Below, piece after piece: positions 1 to 10,221 of a stretch of DNA of 64,000 nucleotides. The number at the start of each line of letters is the position of its first letter. Position 1 is the stretch's first letter. The stretch is taken from the NCBI GenBank assembly GCA_033725935.1, contig MU867090.1, positions 186,001 through 250,000 on the forward strand, written 5' to 3'. Position numbers and translations under genes: made by a program. This DNA comes from Cladorrhinum sp. PSN259. Taxonomy: Eukaryota; Ascomycota; Sordariomycetes; Sordariales; Podosporaceae. The notes beneath the pieces were generated by a model. It had not been told where the DNA came from and ran no database searches. It worked only from the letters and a program-made list of their open reading frames with translations.

Positions 1-738
1 AAGGGTCGCGTCGTAACGGCTAGATGGTTGGTTCCTTTTCGAACACTGTTATCACGATCCTTTCTGTACCTTACCAAAAACTTGGAACATGGATGGTTTC
101 CTGCCATTTCAATACGTCTCAGTTTCTCCATATCATGCATATCATGACTTACCACTTACTCCTTTCCAAACACAACTTACCCTTACTCATGGATGATATG
201 ATGCCCTTGTAGATGGAATCTTATTCTCTCTTCTACGCATCAGTTTATCTGTTTCATAAATAAAACGAGTCAGCCACTTCTTCACCAGTGCAAGTCCGGT
301 TTTGACTTATTACTCAGTGCTACACAATTTGGACGGCCCCTATCCATAGTTGCCATTTGCGTAATAAAGTCAAAGCAATGCCAGAAGAAAGGGGTTTTTT
401 TTTTGTTTTATAACAAAAAGAACAGTCAAAATAGGGTTTTTTTTTGCATCTTGATACAAATTAATGACAAATGTTGTTTTGGGAATCTAACGATTTGGTA
501 GATTTACCAAAAAAGTAAAAAAGAAAAAAAGTTTTATCGAAATCAAGAATTTCCCTGACTCACATTTTTCCCTCTCATCCATTGGGGCCATACCCCTCGT
601 GGTTTACTCAAAATCTTTTTTTCTTCTACCGGAGATGAGCAAATTTGTTTTTTATTTTTATTTCTAACCTTCCTAGCCTAAACTTAAAGGAAACAGGAAC
701 CAGCCCGTCAAATATCAGATAATACCATACAAAACTTT
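1..738. other. no gene recognised (left edge)
   Basis: The stretch is A+T-rich with several T and A homopolymer runs, notably around 395-445 and 505-535. The only open frame is about 60 codons and has no recognisable features. It may be downstream sequence of the minus-strand Ser-rich gene that ends at 739. Confidence 0.5.
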
Positions 739-1167
739 TCATTTCTTTTTACCCTTAGACGACGACTTACTGCCACTTCCGCCGGTAAACGGCCAGTTAT
801 TCGAATATTGCATCGGATGCAAGGAGCTGCTTGTACTAGTAGCAGATAATGATGGCCAACTGGTGTAGAGTGGGTTACTCGAGGAACCAGAAGCTACGGT
901 GCTGCTTGTCCCGCCGCTGAAGGTCGAAGTTGAGGGCCGAGAAGAAGAAGCCGGGTAGCTTGTAGATGTTGAACTTGTGACTCCATAAGAGCGAGTAACG
1001 CTAATGCTAGAGTCTGAGGAGAAGGGGACACTCGAGGGAACGTTGTAAGGGCGTGTGCTGTTACTGGTGGATGTGCCGGTTGCTACACTGGGATCATTCG
1101 TACGGTGAGTGCTTGATGAGTAGCTCTGGCTTGTGGAAGTGCGTTGTTGGTTGTTTTTGGCACTCAT
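739..1167 (-). CDS. Ser/Thr-rich low-complexity small protein
   Basis: A single-exon frame of 142 residues with an ATG at 1167. About half of the residues are Ser or Thr in short runs, and the protein ends in a basic GKKK tail. There is no signal peptide, membrane segment or recognisable domain. The composition fits an intrinsically disordered fungal protein, but low-complexity frames also arise by chance. I do not recognise the family. The next gene upstream is on the same strand and is also low-complexity. Confidence 0.45.
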   Translation of the reverse strand: MSAKNNQQRTSTSQSYSSSTHRTNDPSVATGTSTSNSTRPYNVPSSVPFSSDSSISVTRSYGVTSSTSTSYPASSSRPSTSTFSGGTSSTVASGSSSNPLYTSWPSLSATSTSSSLHPMQYSNNWPFTGGSGSKSSSKGKKK

Positions 1168-1782
1168 GATGGCACAGCTGCAGGCAAATATAGGTAGTCA
1201 AGATGGTGAATATTTTAAGTTATTGATATCGATGACTGGTTTTTCTTCTAGTATGGAAACAGAAGCTGAGTTAGTAGGAGTAGCCACTTTTACTGGTTCT
1301 TATACCTAGTGACTGCAGCAAGTGTTGACGGAATCAACTTTGGGATGGTTTTTTGCTCCGATGTTGTTATCTCGCGTTGAGCAACTTTTCTTTGTACGTT
1401 GTGAGGACTAACTGGTGCTTAAAAAGTGAACAGACAAAGTTGCTCGATTCTGAGCTGGCAATCACTTGACAACCTGTCACAAATCTGTTGTGATTTTCTT
1501 ATACGAGGTGGCTAAGAACACAGCGCATTCTAATCGGATATCGTGTTCAGTGAAATGCTTAATTATTAAGTATTGCCCGGGCCTTGGAGCTTGCAGAAAC
1601 ATATTTCCGTGATCACTTTGTTGTGCAAAACGAGCTCCTTTAATGACTTCAAAAACCAAAAACTTTCTGTTGTAAAGCCTTGTGAAATCAAGGAAATATA
1701 GTTCGCAAACTAATTAAACAGAATCTTCTGGGGTTTAAAATCCCTCAAAAATACCCACCCATCAACAAAAGAAAGAAATACC
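1168..1782. other. no gene recognised
   Basis: Intergenic sequence between two minus-strand hypothetical genes. A 60-codon minus-strand frame at 1477-1659 has no supporting features. Confidence 0.4.
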
Positions 1783-2886
1783 CTAAGAACCATCACCACC
1801 ACCCCCTTTCTCTCCTCTAGCTTGCTCCCCCCCTTCCTTCCCCTTCGCCTTTTTATTCCCCCCACACCACTCAACCCACTCCTTAAAACCCCCCGTCTCC
1901 TCGTGATACCCCTGCACGCCCCACCGCTCGCTATTCTTCCGCGAACTCTGACCCGACGGCGCTTCACCTTGACGTATGTTAACCCAAGAGGTGGAGCTTT
2001 CTGACACCACGGAATCAACAGACTGAGAACCCGTGGACGCCAGACTGCCAGTTCGAGATCAATCGTTAGTATTACTACTCCGCCCTTTCGTCACTGCAGT
2101 CGTGTCGTCAAAAGTCTTTAAACCGCCAAGCGGAGCCCCAGGGGAACTTGAACCAGCCGCGGGGAGGTGTTGAAGGTTGCCAAAAAGCGGATCATGGTGG
2201 TGGTGGTGGCGGTGGTGATCACCTCTGTTCAGCGTCGGGGTCATCACAGCAGCTGTTGAGGAAGTAGCCGTAGAAGAGGCAGGATCAGATGATGTATAAG
2301 TACTAGTCAAAGTAGGAGATGTCGTAGTAGCGTTTTCCTTGGTCTTATTTGAAGACGAAGAAGAAGCAGAGTCATAAGTTACCGTGGAAGGAGATGATGA
2401 TGGTCCTACCTCGCGCTTGTCTTTCTCTGAAGAAGAAGGACTTAGAGGTTGAGGTGGTGACGGAGATCTACTGGATCGGCTGGCAGGGACCATGTCCAAG
2501 GGATCACACCTGCCACGGTATTTGGTTCCGCTGGTGGTCTTGCTCGACTGACAATCTCCAGTGGACTTGGTGGATTGAGAAGGCAATGGTGTAGCGGGGA
2601 TCGTTGTGGAACGTGCTGTCTGGGGAGGCATAATGTTGAAACAAGGCGCAGGAATGGCGGGTGGGAAAGGTGTAAAGGAGGCGTTGTTTCTGATTCCGGG
2701 AGGGTCGTCACTGCCGGGGTTGCGGAGGTCTTGCAATGTCGGCGGCGAGCTGGGTCGGCCTCCAGTCTGAGGACTTGTGGAAGTGGTGGGCATAGTCGTT
2801 GGCCGAGTGTTCGACTCTTCTGGTATTTTCTGCCCGTCGCCACTGACTCCTTGGGAGTCGTGATTTGTGGGTGTTGGTGATGGCAA
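1783..2886 (-). CDS. hypothetical Pro/Ser-rich protein, probably spliced, 5' end unresolved
   Basis: The main frame (2886 down to 2059) encodes a Pro/Ser/Thr-rich disordered protein with a His-rich patch (HHRHHHHHD) near its end. It has no ATG at its beginning and stays open upstream to about 3020, so a 5' exon is probably missing. Its stop at 2059 directly follows an ACTAAC branch-point-like sequence, and a CAG acceptor lies at about 2045. From there another frame runs to 1783 and encodes an Arg/Lys- and Gly-rich tail including SERWGVQGYHEETGGFKEW, which looks conserved. I therefore infer an intron ending at 2045, but I could not find a convincing donor in the right phase. The function is unknown. 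Confidence 0.4.
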
Positions 2887-3279
2887 GATAGAAGATTGTA
2901 GCAGTTGTAAACAGATGATAGAAGTTCTGAAACAATGGAGCGTTCGCCTCGCTGATAAGCTTCGATAATGATTATGATCGAGAGGTTCGTTGGCAGGAGA
3001 CTGGTACCCAAAGATGCAGTTTTATACATCGCCAAATTCGAACCGCTTGAACTGAGTCAACTCCAGAGCTCGTGTGAAGCCTATCCTTACTCTGTTACCG
3101 TTACGGGACGAGTAACATCGTATACCTGAACAATGCGAGTCAGGCTGTTTGTATCACCAAGCTTGGAGGTCCGAATTCCGCGACCATTCTTTATCTGTAA
3201 CAGTAAACACGTGTCATGTCACATGTAGACTGGAACTGACACAGTTCATGTGAAATAAAACACTATCCAACCCAGATAA
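2887..3279. other. no complete gene; possible 5' exon region
   Basis: The minus-strand frame of the gene that ends at 1783 stays open through about 3020. A GTTTCAG acceptor-like site lies near 2934, so this stretch may hold part of an upstream exon or intron. Nothing else stands out. Confidence 0.3.
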
Positions 3280-3823
3280 TTACACTGCCAAATGCTTGAC
3301 TGTTCCCTCCGGGGTGCAACTGACAAAGCGCCAGGGGCCCGAATGCCACATCGGGACAGCCTTCAGCATGACAGACCTGGCCAGTCCTTTCAAGGGCGGG
3401 AACGCACCATGCCACATTCCTCCTTCAAACTCGACCGTCTCCATGTTGAGGAAGAAGACTGGCAGGGTGTTAAACAGGAGGGTCATGTTTACCTGCTTCT
3501 TGCCTACAAGTCAAAGCAGACGGGATATAGTTAACACGACAGTAACCATATATTCCGTTATTAAGCAAGAAACTCACCACTTGCGTTTGCAATACCTAAA
3601 ATGTCTATCGGCTTTTCGGGCGTACTGTACTTGGTCAGCGTAACGATCGCCGGCGGCTCAGCCTTAAGATGCTGTTGAAGCCGCGGATAAACGAGTTATG
3701 GCTCAAGGCCATGTGCGAAGCTTCAATTGTGAACGGGTCATCTTTGCCGGTTTGGAACTTTGGCGTGGGAATCAGCGACAAAGGGCTGTCGGTGTACTTG
3801 GGAGTGGCAGTAGTGGCCGTCAT
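3280..3823 (-). pseudogene. possible broken gene with hemerythrin-like N-terminus
   Basis: The first 62-codon frame (ATG at 3823) reads like the start of fungal hemerythrin-like proteins (MALSHNSFIRGFNSI), then breaks into a basic tail and stops. A second frame continues across the break (HLKAEPPAIVTLTKY) to a clean GTGAGT donor near 3577. A TTGTAG acceptor near 3505 then opens a frame that ends at 3280 (NMTLLFNTLPVFFLNMETV). Splicing joins the second and third parts in phase, but the first and second need a frameshift of one or two bases. The His/Glu iron ligands of a hemerythrin are not visible. It may be a decayed gene, a sequencing error, or two unrelated pieces. Confidence 0.3.
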
Positions 3824-4632
3824 AGTGGGTGTTTGTTGCTGGGTTGAGGAGCGTGAATAGTCAAGTTTCGGTAACTAAACTGGACGGGCTCTTTAAGCAG
3901 GAAATATCAAATGAGAGGGCCGGGGGGCGGAATCCTTCCGGAAGCGAACCGGTGATCACCTCAGTATGTTGGCGGGAGTTGCATCTGGTTGGATATGCAT
4001 TCGATAATTAACACCCACTTCGGGTGGGCTTGCTAGCAGAGGACCATAGGTTGCTGTGTCTGGTTGGTACATTGGGTTACATTTTTTTGTGCTGTTGGAG
4101 CAGTTGAACAAGCTTTGGAAGCCTGCCGTATTGGGCGATATGTTTCGAGCAATCGTAGACAGCAAACCAACAAATCGGGACCAATGCCCAGACCCATGCA
4201 ATGGAAAGTGAAACGTATCACTTTTTGCTTCCGGTGGATTTGCAAACCGTTTCCGCGGACACAATCGGCAACAGCATCGCCACCCAGAGAGTCTGGATAC
4301 ATTGACATTACCTTCATGGGCAGTAATGAGTGGAAGGTGCAAGAGAAATGCATGCGGCAGAACCTGCGAGCTGTGAAAATGCCCAGTAGTCCTGATGCCG
4401 ATGATATCTGTTAGTGGTTTTAGGTGCCCTGGCCAATTTTTGAGCACACCTGCCCCATGAATTTCGTTTCACCTCAGCCCCAGCAGGCAACGATGACACA
4501 GCCTACTCCGTAATTCCAAAGCAGTTTCAGCTGCCACAAGTAGGTTGGTGAAGCGGAGAACACGTTGCTGCATTTCTGATTTCCAACCTAACAAAAATCA
4601 TCACATCCATCCCTCAATATTCGGTTCCCATC
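3824..4632. other. no gene recognised
   Basis: Overlapping frames of 100-163 codons occur on both strands between 3956 and 4447. None shows a domain, a plausible splice pattern or a convincing start, so I treat the stretch as the upstream region of the HET-domain gene. Confidence 0.4.
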
Positions 4633-7124
4633 ATGTCGAATCCCTCTCGCCCTCCCACATCTTCGTGGCGCCCATGGAAAGACTTGTTTACACGACGTGC
4701 CGAAGTTGTCAGTGATGAATGTACAGCTCTGCTGTGCAAGAAATGTCGCAAAATCGACTTTCTCAGAACCCAGGATTTCAGCGCATTTGCGCAATGCACT
4801 CTGCCAAAGTCCCAGTGGGGGCGCTATGGGGTCATCGGCTTTAATCCACGCCTGGTTTGCCTAAAACCTGGACTTAATAGCAGGATTCGTGCCATCACTA
4901 TACGAACAAGCTCCCTTGGCTCCCTATCAAACACCCGAGCCGCCCAAGCCTGCATATTTTGCGCCCTTCTCTTAGATGCGCTGAAAGAACAGTCTGAATT
5001 CTTAGACGCTTCTCTCACCCAGATCGACACATACTTCCTTGAGTGGCGGTACACCCCTCGTCACCCCACTGACTGGCCGTGGAAATATAGCTGGGGTGCC
5101 GATGAAGCTTTCAACAGGCACTTACAGGTGTTCCTTTCCAAATCGACTTTCGCCAGGCTCCCTCGAATGCCTTTCTTCGCAAAAAAAGGGACTGTAAAGA
5201 GCATCATAGCACCGATCTCGTCGGATGGTGAGACGCTCATGAAAGCAAGACGGGTCCAAGATCATGTCAACTTCCAGCTGCTCCGGAAGCAACTTGCCTG
5301 CTGTGAGCAATGGCATGGCAAACTGTGCAGGGCAACCGCGGCTACATCGCCAACGGAGCGTTTAGTAAGCCATCTCGTGCTGGTGGATGTGGTGGATATG
5401 CGTCTTGTGGTTCCTTCTAAGCCATGCAAATATGTCGCTCTGAGTTACGTCTGGGGTAGCCATGGAGAAAACTCATTCTTGACGACGGTGAACAAGATTG
5501 AAAAATTGAAAGTGGCCGGCGCGCTCTCGCAGAATTGGGACGATATCCCAGCAACAGTCCAGGACGCCATTAGTGTGGTGCAGGCTCTCGGAGAGCAATA
5601 CCTTTGGGTTGACAGCCTGTGCATTGTGCAAGATGATATATCTAGCAAACACGCCAACATCGACAGAATGGCGGATATCTATGCGGGTGCCTGTTTCACC
5701 ATCGTCGCCGCGACTGGCGAGCATGCACAAGCGGGTCTTCCTGGGGTTCTGCAAGGTTCCCGGCGGCGACGACAAAGGCGGGCAGACCTGGGCAATGGGT
5801 TAGAACTGACTGTTCTTGACGATATTCGCTTCTTGCTTGAGCGCTCGCCCTGGATGCAGCGAGGTTGGACGCAAGTAGACTCTCTCCATCTATTTCAAAC
5901 TCCTGTATCCGAGTTTTGCTGATTGCTTCCAGATTTCAGGAATGGGTTCTCTCCTCACGGAGCTTAATCTTCCTCGATGGCCAAGTGGTATTCTCTTGCC
6001 GAAATGCCACATGGCGCGAGGACTTCGTCGCTGAAGAACGGCCTACTCACAATCGTGGCCTCAGCAACGTGGACCATAGTTTTCTGTCCCTTAATTTCGA
6101 GCTCCGAAACTTCAATCTCCCTTACTATCAGACAAAGACGGACCTCAACCAAAACATTGACGAGATCCTCGGCAGTGTGATTGCACGATACACGCGTCGA
6201 AAGTTGGCATATGACGACGACATTCTCGATGCAATTCATGGCGTTCTATCCGAATACGCCAAAGCACTGAATTCCTTTGTTCTGATGGGCACGATTGCGA
6301 CAATGGTAGATTGGGTAATCCTTCTTAAAGCAACTCGAACTGCGAGCAGGCGCACCCAGTTACCAAGCTGGAGTTGGGCTGCATGGGCTGGGGTTCCACT
6401 GCAGGAGAAACGGCCATTTCGCAACTTGACATGGATCAGGAAGTGTTGCTGGATTGTTTGGCATCATCGGGGCTCTTTGGCGGAGTCAATAACCAAACTT
6501 GAGAATGGCAGGATGAGTGGTTTGCACTGCAATGGTCACCCGAGTACGACATCCACGGAGTCTGAGGTCTGGAGCACTTACAATTTCCCGCAATTTGTAC
6601 AGTGGCATGTCCTCAAGTACGGAAGGACGGTCGAAGTTACGAGAGTAGATCTCCCTGAGGAACTGTCGTGCAATCCCGCTATTCCATTGAAGCTTGGTCT
6701 GCTGCAGTTTTGGACATTTGTTACCAAACTTCCACTGGGTGTAGTGCGTGAGGTTATCAGTGAAGTCGAAAACGGGACAGAAGCTGTTGGAGTCGTTGAG
6801 GTAGTGGACTGCGATGGAATTACATGTGGGAATATTTGTCTCAACTCTAATGCAAACCCTTCGGCAATGCAGTTGGGGGGGTATGAGGTACTCCTTCTCA
6901 GCGAACAGGAACATAGCTGGGGGGGTTGCGCATATGCAAAAAACAGGAAACACAAGTCCGGGCGGGATCCGGCACGGAAGATTGTCGAGAAGAAGCTTAA
7001 TGTGTTACTGGTGTCTTGGAATGGACCAATTGCGGAGAAGGTGGGCAGTGGATGGATATATCAGGAGACGTTGAATTTCTTGGGCGATCGTAAGTTGGAG
7101 TGGAAAGAGATCATACTCGCTTGA
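4633..7124 (+). CDS. heterokaryon incompatibility (HET) domain protein
   Basis: HET-domain proteins are fungal non-self recognition and programmed cell death factors. Two frames join by a 62-nt intron (5871-5932): exon 1 is 4633-5870 and exon 2 is 5933-7124, giving 809 residues. The donor is GCAAGT, a GC-AG intron, and it restores the family motif RGWTFQEW at the junction; no GT donor in the right phase does so. The HET domain covers roughly residues 267-415 and shows its three hallmark blocks: YVALSYVWG, YLWVDSLCIVQDD and MADIYAGACFTIVAA. The N-terminal part holds Cys pairs (CKKC; ACIFC). The C-terminal part has the usual RTQLPSWSWAAWAG block. No partner domain (NACHT, ankyrin, WD40) is attached. 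The gene looks intact. Confidence 0.9.
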
Positions 7125-8273
7125 TCGAACGGAAGGCTGTTTTTACTCTTTTCTTGTGGTTTAACTCAGAGCGTTATCGGGCATAACCGGAAGAAAAAAA
7201 ATAAAACCCGAACAATTATATGAATAATAATTATACACACTTACTCTTTTCTTAACGTTGACCGGTTGTGAGGATTTTATCTTGGATGAAGACGTTTCAA
7301 AACGCCCTCTCTCTCCAGCACCACTGGTCCACGGATAAACCCATGAGGTGGCGAATTAAATGTCGTCCTAAAGGTCACTGTCCTGCATACTACTCCATCC
7401 AACACCAACGTCTCCATGGCCGGAGAGGAAAGTAGGTACTGGGATTGACGCTTCGGGCGGGATTGCTGAGAAAGTGTATATGGCATCATCGTCCTTGAAT
7501 TACCATTGGTCAAGATACGGAGCATCAAAGGGGACGCGAGCGTGTGGTCCACTGTAAACATGAGTCTCACGCCATAGGCCACCTGAAGCCTGACCATGTC
7601 CTTCAGCAATCTTGCTCTCTATCCGCCCGAGTGCTCATTGAGCGTGTCGACGACCATGTTACACGGCTAGTCCACCTAATTATTCCTCGCGGTACCCAAG
7701 TCACGTCATGAGATATAACGAAAAGCTGCTTTCGGCGCGCGAAGAAAGCGACCGACCGTTTTCTGACAATCGGGTTTCAAGAGGTAGTCGAGCTGCAGCT
7801 GCAATGCTCGACTTCTAGATGCATAACGGTGTGTGTAGAGTAAAAAAGTCACAGGAGTTCATGTTCTTGGGCGTGGGAGGTCCAAAAGACCCCGACAACC
7901 ATACCACTGTAGCCAAGAACTTTTGACAGCCATGAGCTGAAATGCAAACCGATTCGGGAACGGATTACCTCACAACTATCAATATATGCAAGCCACACTT
8001 GACTTCTTCCCGCTTTATGGCACTCTATAGGCCACACTTCTCACAGCCTGGCGACGAAACAATCGGCAGTCGTTGTAGCCCAGCAGTCAAAATGCAGACC
8101 CGGCCCGGGACAACACTCTTGCAGCTGTCCATCAATTGCCCTGCAGCACCCACCCGTTGAAATACAAGTTTACAGCCTGCTCAGTGATTGCGGCAGAGAA
8201 CTCTCTCTCTTTAACAAATCCAGAGAAACCCCGTCAAAGAGAGAGATCCGTGGCGCCCTCGGCCCCCTATAAC
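7125..8273. other. intergenic, only repeat copy B recognised
   Basis: Apart from the short repeat at 7170-7240, I see no supported gene. A minus-strand frame of about 105 codons (from an ATG near 7596 to 7277) has no recognisable domain. The last few hundred bases are presumably the promoter of the membrane-protein gene that begins at 8274. Confidence 0.4.
7170..7240 (+). repeat. dispersed repeat copy B (hairpin-ended)
   Basis: Begins with AGCGTTATCGGGCATAACCG, then a purine/A-rich stretch, CCCGAACAATTATATGAA and TTATACACAC. The first part is shared with copies at 24815, 57838 (reverse orientation) and 62325. This copy diverges after the TTATACACAC block. The leading sequence can fold into a small hairpin (GTTAT/ATAAC arms around CGGGC). 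Confidence 0.7.
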
Positions 8274-9964
8274 ATGGAGTCCAAAAACGCTGCCAGCGTC
8301 CGAGTCCACGAAATCCAAGAAAAACAGTCGCTGACTGCAAACACAGAGGCCATCTCACCAACCACTCACAACCCCTCAGAGACCAAGCCCAAGCGGGGGG
8401 CTCTAACAGCGACAAAGGCGTGGGTTATCCTGTTCGTCCATGCAGCGTGTTGCATCTCCCTCGCGGTGGCCATGGCGCTTGGGCTCGACGGATACGAGGT
8501 AGGTAGTGGACGAGTCTAGCCCGCACCGCGTCGACGGCAAACTACTTCTCCGAGTTGGCGACATCACAACCCTTGTCTCTGTCGCCCTGGTTGTGATCAA
8601 GATCATAATCGGCCTGTGGTCCGCCGTCGTCCTGTGGGCTTTTGCCCGGCACATGATGACCCACAAGACCGGAAGCGGGCCGCGTACTCGGGCGACAGCG
8701 TTCAGGATGATCCGGTGGAAATTGCCGCCTGGGTTCGGGAGCCTGCACGACTTTTCGGGCTGGGCAATATCGGCCGCCGTGGTCGCGATTTTGATCCAAG
8801 CATACATCGGCCCCATCCTGACGGGCTCAGTCAACTGGGACGCCGCGTTCCACGTTTCAAGTAACGCCGTCTCTGTGAGTTCGGTCGACCCCACGGCGGA
8901 TTTCAGCGTCTGGTACTGGTACAACGCCCAGGGGAGTTTCGACAAGAAGGCGTACCTCAGGGCCGCGGCAGGGTATGCCAACTTGGCTTGGGCCGATACG
9001 TCCACGGTTGACTATCAAGGCAAGTCGACAGTAGGGAATGGATGCCGCCACGTGGTCAACGACATGGGACTGCCTCGCAACTCGGTCCTCGTCGACGCCA
9101 CGCTCCCGTGCATCGACGTCACCGATATCCGCGGATGAGGTGACGGGCGACGAGTGGACTATTAGCGGCGACGACCTGACTTTGGTCGGCGATGACCCGT
9201 TCGGTTACTACCGAGGAGGCGTCACCCTCGTGTATGACACCAAAAACCTGCGGAAATATCCAGACACGACGTCCGAACCGCCGCCGGCGAACAAGTTCTC
9301 CGGCACCATGACTGTGGCCCTCATGCTTGCTCGAAGAAACTATGAAAAAGATCCTCCCTGTGCCCAGCTCCCCAACACCAAATTCGGCGATGTGCGCAAA
9401 TTACCCTACCTGCTGCAGACGGCGCGTAGCACCGGCGGAGACGAAAATTGTTTTCTGCTCGGCAAGATCGACTTCGTTGCGGGGGTAACCAAGAGCACCC
9501 GCGCGACGTACCTTGGCCCCCGCGTGGTCGAGGATATGGCACCGATGAAGGACGTCGTATTCGAGCCCAACCCGTGGGTGCAGGAGGCCATCTGGCTGCT
9601 GCCCGACCTGCTGGCCATGCTTGCCGTATCCAACGTGTCGCAGCCGCCGACGTTCAACAACGTCGACAATTATGTCCGCGGCATCGTCCGCCAGGGCTAC
9701 CTTGGCGCGTGGGATATGCTCAGCCACAGTTTCGACACCGAGGGGCCGTCGTACGATGCGTTTCGAGCGGATCCGAGACTAGTTGCCAGCGTTAGCTTGC
9801 CCCGTGCTTTTTCGTGGTTGGGTGCGTCTCTGCTCATGACGCTATCTGGAGTTCTTGTTTTGGGCTTTGTTTTGAGCGCGGATGACTTCAAGCCACCACC
9901 ACAGGGTGGCATGGGATGGGATCCTAACCATCTCGATGGATTTCTGGGCGCATTCGCTGCATGA
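8274..9964 (+). pseudogene. fungal multi-pass membrane protein, two frameshifts
   Basis: Three consecutive frames read as one protein of an uncharacterised fungal membrane family. Part 1 (ATG 8274 to about 8500) has a charged N-terminus and a first membrane segment (AWVILFVHAACCISLAVAM) ending LDGYE. Part 2 (to about 9130) continues with RVDGKLLLRVGDITTLVSVA, a second segment and a third (SGWAISAAVVAILIQAYIG). Part 3 (to 9964) holds the soluble region and a last segment (LGASLLMTLSGVLVLGFVL). The first break lies in a tandem GTAGGTAG at 8499-8506; removing one GTAG restores the frame (DGYEVVDESS). The second lies near 9124-9137 and has no donor or acceptor. An intron at the first break is possible (weak GTAGTG donor) but would delete family-like residues. 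It may be a pseudogene or reflect assembly errors; its role is unknown. Confidence 0.6.
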
Positions 9965-10221
9965 AGCCGCGGGGGAAAAGACGATATCCTGGATATGACG
10001 ATTCTAGTGGTATGTTACAACCTGTCTCATATTGAAGGCGGAGCAGACTGTAAGGCGGTACGCCAGGCGGGTTGATAGACAGTAAGTCAAAGGTTGGGGC
10101 AAGCGTCTTGGACGAGCGTGTCACTGTCTCTCTGAGGTTTGTACTAGAGAGGCAGATAGAAGGAAAAGAAAAAGGGTTATGGTCCCCCATCAAGATTCTA
10201 TACAAATTCTCGGCCTCATAC

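Noticed and set aside
3956..4447. 163-codon minus frame and 116-codon plus frame
   Set aside because: They overlap each other, look random and have no splice or domain support.
7277..7609. 110-codon minus-strand frame
   Set aside because: Its first codon is TTG, the first ATG is near 7596, and the sequence shows no domain or splice support.
8497..8552. Intron hypothesis at the first break of the membrane-protein gene
   Set aside because: It needs a weak GTAGTG donor and a CGAG acceptor, and it would delete residues (VDGKLLLRVGD) that look conserved in the family; a GTAG duplication explains the break better.
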